A DNA stretch of 64,000 bases from DAIOEK01 sp963828285 (GCA_963828285.1 CAWHEB010000002.1:496001-560000); one strand, 5' to 3'; positions 16,894 through 26,721 are shown, numbered from the stretch's first letter. Numbers and translations: made by a program. The notes: generated by a model not told the origin, from the letters alone.

Positions 16894-18276
16894 ATGGCTA
16901 CATTGAAGAAAGCAGAGGTATCTGGAAACCCCTCTCAAAAGCAATTTGCCACCGGGTTGGGAATTCTCATGGCAACATTGGGATCAGCAGTAGGCTTAGG
17001 AAACATCTGGAAGTTCCCTTACCTCACAGGGAGTAACGGCGGCGCAGCATTCTTGATCATTTATTTAATATGCACTTTGGTTATCGGACTTCCGATAATG
17101 GTCGCAGAGCAGATGATCGGTCGTGTCGGAAGAGGTGACGCTGTTTCCTCATTAAAAAAGGTCGCTCCTGGCAAGTTTTGGTGGATTATCGGTGCAGGCG
17201 GAATTCTTGCCGCATTTATGATCATGGCATTCTACTCTGAAGTTGCAGGTTGGGTGTTCGCCTATATTGTCAAGTCCATATCCGGAGGTCTACTCTCAAC
17301 CGATCCCAAAGTAACCTCTGAAGCTTTTTCAGCACTGGTAGCAAATCCGGTGCAATCCTTGATCTGGCAATGGATCGTGCTGGCGGTCACCGGTGCGATC
17401 ATCATGTTGGGTGTCACCAAAGGTATTGAAGCCACCACAAAAAAGCTGATGCCTCTCCTTGCCATAATGCTCGTCATTGTGGGTATTCGTAGTTTGACCC
17501 TGCCCGGAGCGGCTCAAGGGCTGGCATTTCTGTTCACGCCTGATTTCTCCAAAGTGACCTTTATGACCGTGCTGACTGCAATGGGATTGGCATTCTTTAA
17601 GCTTTCCATAGGTATGGGATGTATGATCACCTACGGTGCTTATTATAGGGACGACCAGGATATCCCGGTCACGGCCACCAGAGTTGTATTGTCAGACCTC
17701 GCGATATCAATGCTGGCTGGAATTGCGATCTTTCCGGCTGTCTTCGCGTTCGGGTTTGAGCCTGCAGCAGGTCCTTCATTACTCTTTATCACCATTCCGG
17801 CAGTTTTCTCATCCATGCCCTTTGGGAATGTCTTTATGGTGATCTTCTTCCTGCTGACCGCATTCGCAGCCACGGGAGCGATCCTTTCTCTTCTGGAAGT
17901 GATTACCGCCTTTTTCGAAAACAGGTTCAAACTGAGCCGTGTAAAAGCAGCTATCTCAACGATTTTACTCCTGGCACTGGTTGGCGCTCCTGCAGCACTA
18001 TCGAATAGCATGATGTCAAAAACCCTGCTCTTCGGAAAGACATTCTTTGATATATACGACTTTGTCTCGTCTAATATTCTGCTTCCCGTAGGCGGATTAT
18101 TCCTGGCTGTCTATACGGGTTGGGTATGGGGACTACCAAAGTTCAAAGAGGCTCTTTCGAATAATGGTGTATTACATAACCAGAAGTTTACCGGTCTACT
18201 GTTTTTCATTTTGAGATTTGTTACTCCGCCATTGGTTTTTGTTGTTTTGTTGAGTGGATTAGGTTTATTCCAGTAG
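16894..18276 (+). CDS. Na+-dependent transporter of the NSS/SNF family, probably tyrosine or aromatic amino acid
   Basis: 460 residues from ATG 16894 (AAGGAG seven bases upstream). An upstream in-frame extension would run through the attenuator terminator and is rejected. Around eleven to twelve membrane helices. The TM1 signature SAVGLGNIWKFPYLTGSNGG, which forms the Na+/substrate site in LeuT-type proteins, is intact. Bacterial members import amino acids with Na+; the Fusobacterium member Tyt1 takes up tyrosine. A Tyr-rich leader directly upstream supports tyrosine as the ligand here (inference). A terminator follows the gene. Confidence 0.9.
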   Translation: MATLKKAEVSGNPSQKQFATGLGILMATLGSAVGLGNIWKFPYLTGSNGGAAFLIIYLICTLVIGLPIMVAEQMIGRVGRGDAVSSLKKVAPGKFWWIIGAGGILAAFMIMAFYSEVAGWVFAYIVKSISGGLLSTDPKVTSEAFSALVANPVQSLIWQWIVLAVTGAIIMLGVTKGIEATTKKLMPLLAIMLVIVGIRSLTLPGAAQGLAFLFTPDFSKVTFMTVLTAMGLAFFKLSIGMGCMITYGAYYRDDQDIPVTATRVVLSDLAISMLAGIAIFPAVFAFGFEPAAGPSLLFITIPAVFSSMPFGNVFMVIFFLLTAFAATGAILSLLEVITAFFENRFKLSRVKAAISTILLLALVGAPAALSNSMMSKTLLFGKTFFDIYDFVSSNILLPVGGLFLAVYTGWVWGLPKFKEALSNNGVLHNQKFTGLLFFILRFVTPPLVFVVLLSGLGLFQ

Positions 18277-18291
18277 ATCAAAAGATTTAGA

Positions 18292-18334
18292 AAACAAACA
18301 GATGTGTGTTAAGACCACATCTGTTTGTTTTTAT
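18292..18334 (+). terminator. Terminator of the NSS transporter
   Basis: AAACAAACAGATGTG pairs with CACATCTGTTTGTTT, a long stem followed by TTTATAATTTT. Confidence 0.88.
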
Positions 18335-18524
18335 AATTTTGAATATCTACGATATGATAATAGGAACAGTCTTGGTATTCTGTCCTGATGATCCATTATT
18401 AAGAAAAAAGACAAATACTTTACGGTTGCTAAAATACACATCCTTTCATTTAGTTTACCTGCCATCAATGATGAGATCAAAGATTGATTCAATTATTCTT
18501 CAAACAAAGATTTAGGGATCAGCG

Positions 18525-18869
18525 TTGTACTTTGCATACAAAGATAACCGAACTCCTTGGTACGCCAGACTTGTTTCAGCTTTGGTGATCGTGCAAATAT
18601 TCAATCCCATCGATATCATTCCGGATTTTATCCCTGTCCTGGGTTATCTGGATGATCTCATCCTCGTACCTGCCGGATTGTGGTTAGCGTGGAAATTGAT
18701 CCCTCAGGATGTCAAACATCAGTCATTAATTTCCGCCAGGGAACTGATCAATTCCAATCCAGTGATTCCTAAAAAATATAGACGGATGATCATTGCTGGA
18801 TGGATTGTCCTTGTTATCATTGTAGGCATGGTGTTATATTTCTTCCTCATAAATCCAAAGACTGGATAG
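18525..18869 (+). CDS. YkvA/DUF1232 family small membrane protein
   Basis: 114 residues from TTG 18525; an in-frame stop at 18513 excludes anything much longer, and AGGGAT lies upstream. The family core is clear: YKDNRTPWYARLV, then FNPIDIIPDFIPVLGYLDDLILVPAGLWLAWKL in a membrane segment, and a second membrane helix near the C-terminus (about 87-108). The family is widespread and uncharacterised. The next small gene begins nine bases later, so the two are probably one transcript. Confidence 0.8.
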   Translation: MYFAYKDNRTPWYARLVSALVIVQIFNPIDIIPDFIPVLGYLDDLILVPAGLWLAWKLIPQDVKHQSLISARELINSNPVIPKKYRRMIIAGWIVLVIIVGMVLYFFLINPKTG

Positions 18870-18878
18870 CTAAATTCT

Positions 18879-19109
18879 ATGTCAGATCAACAAGATCCCA
18901 AAAAACTACCTCAAACAGTGTTCGCGTCCATCTTGTTAGCCTTAATTTGTAGTGTAATTTGTTTATCTACTGGGATTATCTTAACAGCGATCAATTGGAA
19001 TAACCCGATTTGGGATGTTCGCATAAAATCGATTTTCATCTTAGTGGTGGTTGTATTATTAGGGATAACCGTGTTCGTTGCGTGGCTCTTTAAAAAGCGG
19101 ATGGGGTAA
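18879..19109 (+). CDS. Small two-helix membrane protein, unknown
   Basis: 76 residues with two membrane helices (about 13-37 and 48-70) and a basic C-terminus (FKKRMG). It follows the YkvA-like gene by nine bases. No family recognised. The stop lies a few bases from the convergent rnz end. Confidence 0.6.
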   Translation: MSDQQDPKKLPQTVFASILLALICSVICLSTGIILTAINWNNPIWDVRIKSIFILVVVVLLGITVFVAWLFKKRMG

Positions 19110-19114
19110 AAATT

Positions 19115-20040
19115 CTAGCCTGTTGCGCGCTTAACCAAATAATTATCGAAATCCCGTACGACCGTTGAATTTGGAAACACCGATTGGGCTTCAGCCAGAA
19201 CATCTTTTTCGCGATATCTGCGGGAGATATGGGTAAGGAGAAGCTGTTTTACGTTCGATTTGAGTGCCAGTTCGGCTGCCTGTTTGGCGGTCAAATGTGA
19301 ATACTGCTTCGCCATATCTGCTTCGTCTTCGAGATAGGTAGCCTCGATCACCAACATATCAGAAGTCTTTACAGATCTCCACTAATGGCTCAGTAACTCC
19401 CACATCCCCTATATGAACCATGGTCACACCGGGTAGAAATTCACCCAAAACTTGAGATGGCTCAATGATCCTGCCATCCACTAATGTAACAGGGATGCCT
19501 TTTACTAAGTCCCTTCGCATCGGTCCGGCAGGGATACCCATCTCATCAGCTTTCTCAGCTAAGAACGGCGCGTGCCCATTCTCAACAAACTTAAAACCAA
19601 AACAATCAGGTCCACGGTGACTCACCGGAAACGCTGAGATTGAAAAATCATCGCCTTCGAATATTGTCCCGGAAGAAATTTGGTGCATATTGATCGTGAT
19701 GGGTGGAGTTGCATTTCGCAAGACTACTGAATAAAGCAGATCATGAATCCTTTCAAGTGATGCCTTTCCTGCGTAAATATCCAGTTGATCAATTGCTTCC
19801 CACCGCATATATGTGGAAACAAGACCCGCCAATCCCAGTATGTGATCCAAATGACTGTGGGTGATCAGGATCTTGTTGAGGTGTTTGAAACCCAGTCCGG
19901 ATTGTAAGATCTGCCGTTGCGTACCTTCCCCGCAATCGATCATAAATCTGAATTCGTTATGTTTGATCACCTGCGATGAGAAGTCCACGGTGAATGGAAG
20001 GTGCGGATGCAGATGTCCCTAAAAAAGTAATTTCAAACAC
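19115..20040 (-). CDS. rnz: Ribonuclease Z, interrupted by two +1 frameshifts
   Basis: tRNA 3'-end processing endonuclease of the metallo-beta-lactamase superfamily. The reading starts at GTG 20040 (AAAGGAT upstream) with VFEITFLGTSASAPS. It then needs a one-base skip near 19980 to continue into SSQVIKHNEFRFMIDCGEGTQRQ, the metal motif THSHLDHILGL, and PVSHRGPDCFGFKF. A second one-base skip near 19374 rejoins DMLVIEATYLEDEADMAKQY, LTHISRRYRE and the C-terminus. Repaired length is 307 residues, normal for the family, and every catalytic motif is present. rnz is usually important for viability, so insertion-type sequence errors are more likely than a true pseudogene. Both breaks fall at the heptamer GACTTCT in the coding strand. 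Confidence 0.88.
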
Positions 20041-20120
20041 AAAAGATCCTTTCAAAAATCCTGAATAACCAAGCAATTGTACCTTATTTACAGATTGTCC
20101 ATCGCGGTATAATCTAAATT

Positions 20121-20945
20121 ATGGATGACATCAGAAATGCAACCCTAAATCCGCGGACTAAAAAATGGATTGGATTCGCTATAGGTGCGGTTGCCGGGAC
20201 CATTTTTTCGCTCGTAACCTGGGGTGTTGATGCCGTGATTTTAGCATCCGCGAATGGGTATCTGCCCTGGTTGCAATTGGCAGTCGGATCTGTGGTCATG
20301 ATCCTTTTCAGCGCATTCTGTGGATTCTTTTCCACCCTGGTGAATCGGATTTGGTTTACTTTTCTGACCTGGTTCGGTTGGGGTGCATTTTCAATTTATA
20401 TTTGTTCCAACTTGCCATTTCAATATCTACAAAGCCTGATCACGTCGATTAATCCTCTGTTATCTGGTGAGATCAGTTATGCCCCATTGGAACACCCTGA
20501 GGGACGATTATTTGTGGCTGCAATTATTGGATTTGTTTGTTGTTTGTTCATCACATTGTTCTTTCAGAACACACTCAGTCAAGTATGGTCCGGGATGTAT
20601 ATTGGAACATCGCTGTTCTCATTATTGGTCTGGCTCATTTTCTTTATCATTTTTGGAGTAACTCTGGACGATCTATATCATGGGTCTAGCAGGAATGCCA
20701 TTTTCGTCACAAATCAGACGATTCAAACCGCAGTCGATCACCCGGAATACTTCTCAAGTCCAAAGTTAAGTGCTGAAAAACATGTTTCCGGTTTTATTAA
20801 GCAGCAAACCTGGTTAGTTCGGGATAGAAAGATAATCGTAAAATCGTATGATAAATTGATGGAAACATTCGAGGTTCTGGTCGATTTCGATGGATATTGG
20901 GTGACCTGTTACGAAGCATACAACTCAATCACCATATGTAAATGA
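20121..20945 (+). CDS. Multi-pass membrane protein of unknown function
   Basis: 274 residues. Five membrane segments are visible (about 14-35, 50-72, 76-94, 126-148, 157-182), followed by a soluble C-terminal third (from about 195) with a GFIKQQTWLVRDRKI stretch and a beta-rich end (VLVDFDGYWVTCYEAYN). No family recognised. It starts 80 bases after the divergent rnz start and ends at a strong terminator, so it is a single-gene unit. Confidence 0.68.
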   Translation: MDDIRNATLNPRTKKWIGFAIGAVAGTIFSLVTWGVDAVILASANGYLPWLQLAVGSVVMILFSAFCGFFSTLVNRIWFTFLTWFGWGAFSIYICSNLPFQYLQSLITSINPLLSGEISYAPLEHPEGRLFVAAIIGFVCCLFITLFFQNTLSQVWSGMYIGTSLFSLLVWLIFFIIFGVTLDDLYHGSSRNAIFVTNQTIQTAVDHPEYFSSPKLSAEKHVSGFIKQQTWLVRDRKIIVKSYDKLMETFEVLVDFDGYWVTCYEAYNSITICK

Positions 20946-20962
20946 AATTATCACACAAAAAT

Positions 20963-20997
20963 AAACAGGCTGCGTTTCGAACGCAGCCTGTTTTAGT
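20963..20997. terminator. Bidirectional terminator
   Basis: Perfect 14-bp stem (AAACAGGCTGCGTT / AACGCAGCCTGTTT) with a TCG loop and T-rich flanks on both strands, between convergent genes. Confidence 0.9.
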
Positions 20998-21015
20998 TCT
21001 AATACCAAGAGTTGT

Positions 21016-21912
21016 CTATCTGTTTTTATTCTGGATGGTCATCACAGCATCCACTTTAACTGTTACACCATGAACACGGATATCCAGCCATTGGGCACCT
21101 TTATACTGTCTTGGAACTGACAATTGCACCTTGAAATCGTTTTTGGAGGTTGGGATCAGTGTAGCGACCCATTTGCCACCCCAGGCACCAGTCCCTTCCG
21201 GGCCAATATAAACGTAATACTTCTCTCCTCGAATTGCATTGTATATTCGTATCGAGACAGTTTTGTTCTTCTTTGAGTTAATAACTCTATACCATAGAGT
21301 GGAATTATCGGTTGTTGCACCGCCTGAAGAATAAGAAGGGCTGCTTCCGCCGCCACTGGTATTCATAAATGCTGCGGATGCTGATCGGTCTGATACCTTG
21401 CTGACTAGATAGGCGACCAGGCAGTCAGTCCCATCATACTTCTTGGGTATATTAAACTTGGAATAAAAAGTGCCGGATGCACCGTCTGTCTTGAAAGTAC
21501 CCACTGTCGTTTTGCTGCTGCTATAGCATTTACCGATCGAGATGGCGAAAGTTTCTTTCTTCGGTAAGTTGATCATTTTAAGGTTGATGGATGTATCTGG
21601 TTTTACACTGGTCACTTCTACGGTTACCGCGCCTACCACTGATCCGGATCCACTGCCGCCTTTAGGGATACACAAGTTCTGACCGACATAAATGATATAG
21701 GGATAACCTATGCCATTGATACTGGCTATGTCAGGCCAATACACCCCAAACCGTACACCGATCTTATATAAGGTATCGCCACCCTGAACATTATAATGAT
21801 CAGCACAGGCGCTTGAAGCAGCAACTGGAGAAGCTACAGCAAAAAACAGGTTGAAGAGCAAAACCCCAGCTAGGGCAAGCTTCCAACCATTCTGGAACCA
21901 TTTATTCTTCAT
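21016..21912 (-). CDS. Secreted LysM-domain protein
   Basis: 298 residues from ATG 21912, with GGAGG nine bases upstream; the longer GTG reading would include the ribosome-binding site itself. Signal peptide at about 1-33 (LALAGVLLFNLFFAVASPVAAS). One LysM repeat at about 37-83 (YNVQGGDTLYKIGVRFGVYW ending YVGQNLCIP) should bind peptidoglycan or related glycans. A GGSGSGS linker leads to about 200 residues of beta-rich sequence containing two similar modules, each built around a 'gtf.. ..Y.G..cL..yLVSKV' type of strand pattern and separated by a Gly/Ser linker. No catalytic domain recognised; probably a cell-wall-attached structural protein. Confidence 0.83.
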   Translation of the reverse strand: MKNKWFQNGWKLALAGVLLFNLFFAVASPVAASSACADHYNVQGGDTLYKIGVRFGVYWPDIASINGIGYPYIIYVGQNLCIPKGGSGSGSVVGAVTVEVTSVKPDTSINLKMINLPKKETFAISIGKCYSSSKTTVGTFKTDGASGTFYSKFNIPKKYDGTDCLVAYLVSKVSDRSASAAFMNTSGGGSSPSYSSGGATTDNSTLWYRVINSKKNKTVSIRIYNAIRGEKYYVYIGPEGTGAWGGKWVATLIPTSKNDFKVQLSVPRQYKGAQWLDIRVHGVTVKVDAVMTIQNKNR

Positions 21913-22135
21913 GATCTTTTCCTCCACATTCCCCGTGTGATCCGTCTCACAGACAACATGTCTGATTGTTAAAGGATCAATTCTTTAACGTTTGATTAAA
22001 AAGATTGTAGCACGACAGTCAACAGATGCAAGTATAGTGCTCAATGTAAATTTTCAAAGAAAAATCATTTATAATACCCATCTAATCCCATTTATTTGTA
22101 GAAGAAATTAGAAAACTTGAGATGGAGTCCAGCAT

Positions 22136-23674
22136 ATGACCGAAAATCCGCAGAATGTACTAGAACAAAATCGATTGGAAAAACTTCACCGCCTGCGCGA
22201 AGGTGGAATGGAACCATATCCAACGCGAACTGAGATCACCCATACCACCATTGAAGCCATCAAGGCTTTTGAGACTGCGGAAAAAGAAATGAAGGACCCC
22301 ACCATCGTACCGGAGGTGATCGCAACTGTCGGTGGACGGATCCGCTCCACCCGACCGATGGGCAAGATCGTATTCATCCATATCGAAGATGGATCAGGTA
22401 GATTGCAACTTTTCTTAAGGGTGAACGACATTGGAGTTGAAAAACTTGACCTGCTGGTAAAAGAGTTCGATCTGGGCGATTTTATCCAGGCGACAGGTAA
22501 AATGTTCCGCACAAAAACCGGCGAGATCACCCTGCATGTTTCTGATTTTAAGATGTTGGCGAAAGCGTTATTACCATTACCTGCAGCAAAAGATGAGGTC
22601 GTGGATGGTCAGATCATCCGTCATTCAACCCTGGCAGATACTGAAGTGAGATTCCGCCAACGCTATGCTGATCTTGCAGTTAATCCGGATGTACGGCAGA
22701 CTTTCCAAGTCCGAGCCGGAACAGTAAAAGCTATTCGAGATTTCCTCGATCAACGCAGTTTCCTCGAAGTGGAAACCCCAATATTGCAGCCAATTTATGG
22801 TGGCGCAGCCGCCAAACCATTTGTGACTTATCATAATCAACTGAAGCAGGAGCTTTACCTGCGGATCTCATTTGAACTTTACCTGAAAAAACTCCTCGTG
22901 GGTGGAATTGACCGCGTCTATGAGATCGGTCGCGACTTCCGCAATGAGGGTGTCTCCTACAAACACAATCCGGAATTTACTCAGCTTGAGTTCTATCAAG
23001 CCTACGCGGATTATCTGCAGATCATGCAAGAAACTGAACAGATGGTTGAATACGTTGCCAGGCAGGTACTTGGAACAACCATTGTGAAGTTCAATGAGCA
23101 AGAGATCAATCTGGCTGCCCCTTGGAAACGGATCGAGTTGCGACAGGGTATTCTGGATATCACCGGAATTGACATCTATACGCATCGCGATACTGATAGC
23201 CTTAAAAATGCGCTTGAAAGTAAGAAGATCAAATTTAATCCCAACGCCAATCGTGGCAAATTAATCGATGGTTTGATCGGGGATTTCCTCGAACCATCCT
23301 TCATTCAGCCAACATTCTTATATGATTATCCCCGTGATATTTCCCCCCTTGCGAAAAGCAAACCGGGCGATCCGCAAACGGTGGAGCGTTTTGAAGGTTT
23401 TGTAGGCGGAATGGAACTATGCAATGCCTTTACCGAGTTGAATGATCCGCTGGATCAGGAATCCCGCTTTCTTGAGATGGGTCGTGAATATGCGGATGGA
23501 GATGAAGAGAAGAATCCAATGGATGAAGACTATATTCGGGCAATGTCATACGGAATGCCGCCTTGTGGAGGATTCGGGATGGGCATCGACCGTCTGGTCA
23601 TGCTGCTAACAGGAAATCATTCCATTCGCGAAGTGATCCTCTTCCCCCATCTTCGCAAGATAGAAGAAGAATAA
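22136..23674 (+). CDS. lysS: Lysyl-tRNA synthetase, class II
   Basis: Charges tRNA-Lys with lysine. 512 residues, usual for the class II enzyme. N-terminal OB fold (VGGRIRSTRPMGKIVFIHIE) binds the anticodon. The catalytic core carries motif 1 around residues 190-215, motif 2 (RDFRNEGVSYKHNPEFTQLE) and motif 3 (CGGFGMGIDRLVMLLTG). The ATG is preceded by GGAG; a TATAAT hexamer at 22070-22075 is a candidate -10 element but I see no convincing -35. A terminator follows directly. Nearby greA is a common companion of lysS in bacteria, though here an MFS gene intervenes on the other strand. Confidence 0.97.
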   Translation: MTENPQNVLEQNRLEKLHRLREGGMEPYPTRTEITHTTIEAIKAFETAEKEMKDPTIVPEVIATVGGRIRSTRPMGKIVFIHIEDGSGRLQLFLRVNDIGVEKLDLLVKEFDLGDFIQATGKMFRTKTGEITLHVSDFKMLAKALLPLPAAKDEVVDGQIIRHSTLADTEVRFRQRYADLAVNPDVRQTFQVRAGTVKAIRDFLDQRSFLEVETPILQPIYGGAAAKPFVTYHNQLKQELYLRISFELYLKKLLVGGIDRVYEIGRDFRNEGVSYKHNPEFTQLEFYQAYADYLQIMQETEQMVEYVARQVLGTTIVKFNEQEINLAAPWKRIELRQGILDITGIDIYTHRDTDSLKNALESKKIKFNPNANRGKLIDGLIGDFLEPSFIQPTFLYDYPRDISPLAKSKPGDPQTVERFEGFVGGMELCNAFTELNDPLDQESRFLEMGREYADGDEEKNPMDEDYIRAMSYGMPPCGGFGMGIDRLVMLLTGNHSIREVILFPHLRKIEEE

Positions 23675-23675
23675 C

Positions 23676-23711
23676 AAAAAAAGTGCTGGAATATCTCCAG
23701 CACTTTTTTGT
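23676..23711. terminator. Bidirectional terminator
   Basis: AAAAAAGTGCTGGA pairs with TCCAGCACTTTTTT. Its T runs on either strand suit both lysS and the convergent MFS gene. Confidence 0.9.
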
Positions 23712-23713
23712 TA

Positions 23714-24928
23714 TCAAGTGGAAGGTTGTTTCTTTAATCCTAAATCCTTGCCCCATAGTCCAAAGACTAGAACACCCATTAAGCCGAAAGCAGTAGCTAC
23801 AAAAAAGTTCGTCGCTGGAGATACATTCCAAAGAAATGCGCCACCAAATGCAGCCAGGGAAACGATCACATCACGGATCAAATAATATAAACCAAACATT
23901 CCTGCCTTTTTATCTTCTGGAGCCAGATCCATGATCAGCGCTTTTCGGGTTGGTTCACCAAATTCCTTCAATCCACGAATGATAAAAGCAATGATAAGTA
24001 AGCCAAAACTTCTTGAGTAGTAGACAGCGATTGGGAAAATGGCAAAGAAACAGAAGGTGATCAGAACAAAAGGTTTTTTTGTTGTTTTGTCAGCCAGATA
24101 AGCCACCGGTAAATACACCAGCATCGCCGTAAGCATTTCTACTGTTGTCAAAACACCAAATTGAATGGCCGAAATCCCAATATATTTCATTGACCAGATA
24201 ACTACAAATGCATAAGGGATCTGCTCGGCGAAGCGGATCAAAGTATCAGATATAAGCAGATTACGAAGGTCTGGTGACATGAATTTAAGCATGTTAAGAG
24301 GTTTCGGTTCTGCAGATCGTTTTGTAAGATCTTCTTCTATAAATGATTGTTGCAGGATCAAAGCTACCAATCCAAGGATGAAGGCAGCAATGAATGCATA
24401 CCTGACGCCCAATTTCTCCCCATAAGTAACAATAAAGAATCCCCCGATCACAGGTCCTAACGCCATTGGAATTCTACGCACAAACGAATGCAGGGTCACT
24501 CCCATCGTCCGTTTGTTACTTGGCATCACCAGGTTTACCAGACTCATAGTGGCTGGTAATGAGATGGCTGTCCATGACAAAAAGAAGATTGAACCAACCA
24601 GAACCGCAGGCCATGATGGAACAAAGATCACGATCAGGTAACCAAACATGGCGATAAGATTGAAAACTGCCAATGCCCGTTTGTATCCCAATTTATCAGA
24701 CAGATAACCGCCTGGGAATGAGTATAAGGCGCTGAGCAGATTATCCATTCCATTCAGAAGACCGACGATGATGGTTGATCCGCCAAGTGCAAGGATATAG
24801 ATCGGCAGAAATCTTTCTGCCATCTTTTCTCCTAATCCAACCAAAACTGCCATGATTAGAACGGCGGCAAGACTGCGTTTCAAGCTAAAGAATTCTTTGA
24901 TGTGATGCAGGAATGGGTTGGTTCCCAT
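23714..24928 (-). CDS. Major facilitator superfamily transporter
   Basis: 404 residues from ATG 24928, chosen for GGGAG upstream; a TTG 27 bases earlier is less likely. Twelve membrane helices in two halves. Seen: an MFS motif A-like loop (GGYLSDKLGYKRALAV) between helices 2 and 3, RIPMALGPVIGG in helix 5, and a second-half PVAYLADKTTKKPFVLI loop. Proteins of this sort export drugs or metabolites by proton antiport; the substrate is not determinable. Convergent with lysS. Confidence 0.88.
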   Translation of the reverse strand: MGTNPFLHHIKEFFSLKRSLAAVLIMAVLVGLGEKMAERFLPIYILALGGSTIIVGLLNGMDNLLSALYSFPGGYLSDKLGYKRALAVFNLIAMFGYLIVIFVPSWPAVLVGSIFFLSWTAISLPATMSLVNLVMPSNKRTMGVTLHSFVRRIPMALGPVIGGFFIVTYGEKLGVRYAFIAAFILGLVALILQQSFIEEDLTKRSAEPKPLNMLKFMSPDLRNLLISDTLIRFAEQIPYAFVVIWSMKYIGISAIQFGVLTTVEMLTAMLVYLPVAYLADKTTKKPFVLITFCFFAIFPIAVYYSRSFGLLIIAFIIRGLKEFGEPTRKALIMDLAPEDKKAGMFGLYYLIRDVIVSLAAFGGAFLWNVSPATNFFVATAFGLMGVLVFGLWGKDLGLKKQPST

Positions 24929-25015
24929 GGCATTCTCCCGTAATGATATGCTCAACCTGGTTGTAACAACAGGTAATCATAAACCTGATTGAATGCAATG
25001 TCCAAATGAACATTC

Positions 25016-25051
25016 AAAAAAAACGGATTGCTTGCAAGAGCAATCCGTTTC
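25016..25051 (-). terminator. Terminator of greA
   Basis: Perfect 12-bp stem (AAACGGATTGCT / AGCAATCCGTTT). On the minus strand it runs into a poly-T tail. Confidence 0.88.
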
Positions 25052-25068
25052 GCTTGAGAGGTATGTAA

Positions 25069-25530
25069 TTAGCTTACTTGGGCAATTTGGACAGTAAATG
25101 CGCCGCCTGGAGCTTCTACTTTTACAGAATCGCCTGATTTATGATTGAGAAGTGCCTTGCCAAGAGGGGATTCATTCGAGATCTTTCCACCGCGGGGATT
25201 CGCTTCAGCAGCGCCAACAATGGTAAATTCTTCCGAAAGACCACCCTCTTCCAGGAGTGTGACCTTGCTGCCAACCTGGATGGTCTCATGTTTTTCTTCT
25301 TCTGTAACTACTCGTGCTGTTGCGAGTAATATCTCCAATTCCTTAATGCGGCCTTCAACAAATGCCTGCTCATTCTTGGCATCTTCATACTCCGCATTTT
25401 CAATCAATTCTCCGCCTTCCATCGCTTCATGCAAGCGGTTCGCGATTTCCTGGCGTTTTACTGTGCGCAGATGGTCTAATTCTTCCTGGAGTTTCTCGTA
25501 CCCTTCGCGAGTTAGAAAGGTTATTGTCAT
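25069..25530 (-). CDS. greA: Transcription elongation factor GreA
   Basis: 153 residues, close to the usual 158. It rescues backtracked RNA polymerase by stimulating transcript cleavage. Seen: the N-terminal coiled coil (LTREGYEKLQEELDHLRTVK) ending in the acidic hairpin tip region (NAEYEDAKNEQAFVEGRI), then the FKBP-like C-terminal domain (IVGAAEANPRGGKISNESPL, GKALL, and a closing VKVEAPGGAFTVQIAQV). The tip Asp/Glu residues that coordinate Mg2+ are present. Monocistronic with its own terminator. Confidence 0.96.
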   Translation of the reverse strand: MTITFLTREGYEKLQEELDHLRTVKRQEIANRLHEAMEGGELIENAEYEDAKNEQAFVEGRIKELEILLATARVVTEEEKHETIQVGSKVTLLEEGGLSEEFTIVGAAEANPRGGKISNESPLGKALLNHKSGDSVKVEAPGGAFTVQIAQVS

Positions 25531-25821
25531 TATCGCATCCCTATTTATTATTATTTTAGGAAAACTATCCGGTTATCCCGCCAATCCGGTGCTATATGAA
25601 CACAAACAGCGCCCGAAGCATTTCCTTCGAATAACGCTGTAAAAATTATATTACCATACTCGATTAGACAAAGCAATAGGCAAATAAAACCATCAAAATG
25701 GAAAATGGTCATAAATGTGGGTATGCATTTATCCTCAAAGACTTGTTTTTTGTCACTAAATCAGGGATTCGAAAACAGGTGAGTTATACTTATCGCAAAT
25801 ACTACTGACTAACGAGGCAAC

Positions 25822-26721
25822 ATGGATTTTTCCATTGTACTGATCATACTTCAATTGATATTCATGGAGGGCATCTTATCGATAGATAATGCAGCAGTAT
25901 TGGGGGCAATGGTCGTCCATTTACCCGATGACCGGCCTGTTACCTGGCCATCATCATTACGAAAAATTGGCTATCGTGTCAATAAATATCTGGGGAACCA
26001 AAGGACTGCTGCACTAAGGGTAGGTTTGCTGGGAGCATACCTTGGTCGTGGTTTAATGCTTCTTCTGGCTTCTCTGGTAATGCAAAATCCATGGCTCAAA
26101 ACTGTGGGTGCGATATACCTTCTCAAATTAGCTTTCGACAACCTGGGTAAACCCCACGAGGGTGAAACTGAGGAAGATGCTCATGTTCATCACCTGGAAG
26201 GATCTAAATTCTGGAGCATCGTTCTGACCATCGAAATAACCGACTTGATCTTCAGTCTGGACAACGTGGTTGTCGCAGTACAACTCGCAGATCAACTCTG
26301 GGTGGTTCTCGTTGGTGTCGCAATCGGGATCTTGATGATGCGTTTTGCTGCAGGTCTGTTCAGTTATGCTGTTGAACGTGAACCAATATTAAAGAATGCC
26401 GCATATATCCTGGTTTTAAACATCAGTCTCGAGATCATTATTTCCGAATTAACCCATTATGAGATCAGTTCTTATCTTAGGTTTGGTATATCCATCGCAA
26501 CAATCTTGATTTGTATTCTATATTCTCATTCACCATTACTTAAGAAATTACGTCCAGGTTTAAACTGGTTGGCAGAAGGGATGGCAAATGTCAATACATT
26601 ATTTGATTGGTTGTTGAAACCTATCTTCGCGATTTTCCGCATCCTGGGAAAAGCGGTTTCCAGCTTATTCCCATCAAAACGTTATTCGATCGGTGGACCG
26701 GAAGAAGGTCCCGAAGATTAA
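25822..26721 (+). CDS. TerC/Alx family integral membrane protein, probable metal (Mn2+) exporter
   Basis: 299 residues with about seven to eight membrane helices. The two family signatures are present: MEGILSIDNAAVLGAMV at 13-29 and ITDLIFSLDNVVVAVQLA at about 140-157, both with the paired Ser-x-Asp-Asn that lies in the membrane. The first cytoplasmic loop is longer than in Alx. Members are linked to tellurite resistance and manganese efflux. Alternative roles in metalation of exported proteins have been proposed for the family. Upstream of the ATG is GAGGC. A terminator follows. Confidence 0.88.
   Translation: MDFSIVLIILQLIFMEGILSIDNAAVLGAMVVHLPDDRPVTWPSSLRKIGYRVNKYLGNQRTAALRVGLLGAYLGRGLMLLLASLVMQNPWLKTVGAIYLLKLAFDNLGKPHEGETEEDAHVHHLEGSKFWSIVLTIEITDLIFSLDNVVVAVQLADQLWVVLVGVAIGILMMRFAAGLFSYAVEREPILKNAAYILVLNISLEIIISELTHYEISSYLRFGISIATILICILYSHSPLLKKLRPGLNWLAEGMANVNTLFDWLLKPIFAIFRILGKAVSSLFPSKRYSIGGPEEGPED

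Noticed and set aside
18306..18515. Small hydrophobic protein after the NSS transporter
   Set aside because: It starts within the transporter's terminator, has no ribosome-binding site and no recognisable features.
19359..19988. Separate short metallo-beta-lactamase gene beside a second small gene
   Set aside because: Both pieces and a third upstream piece align end to end as one RNase Z of normal length when two single bases are skipped.
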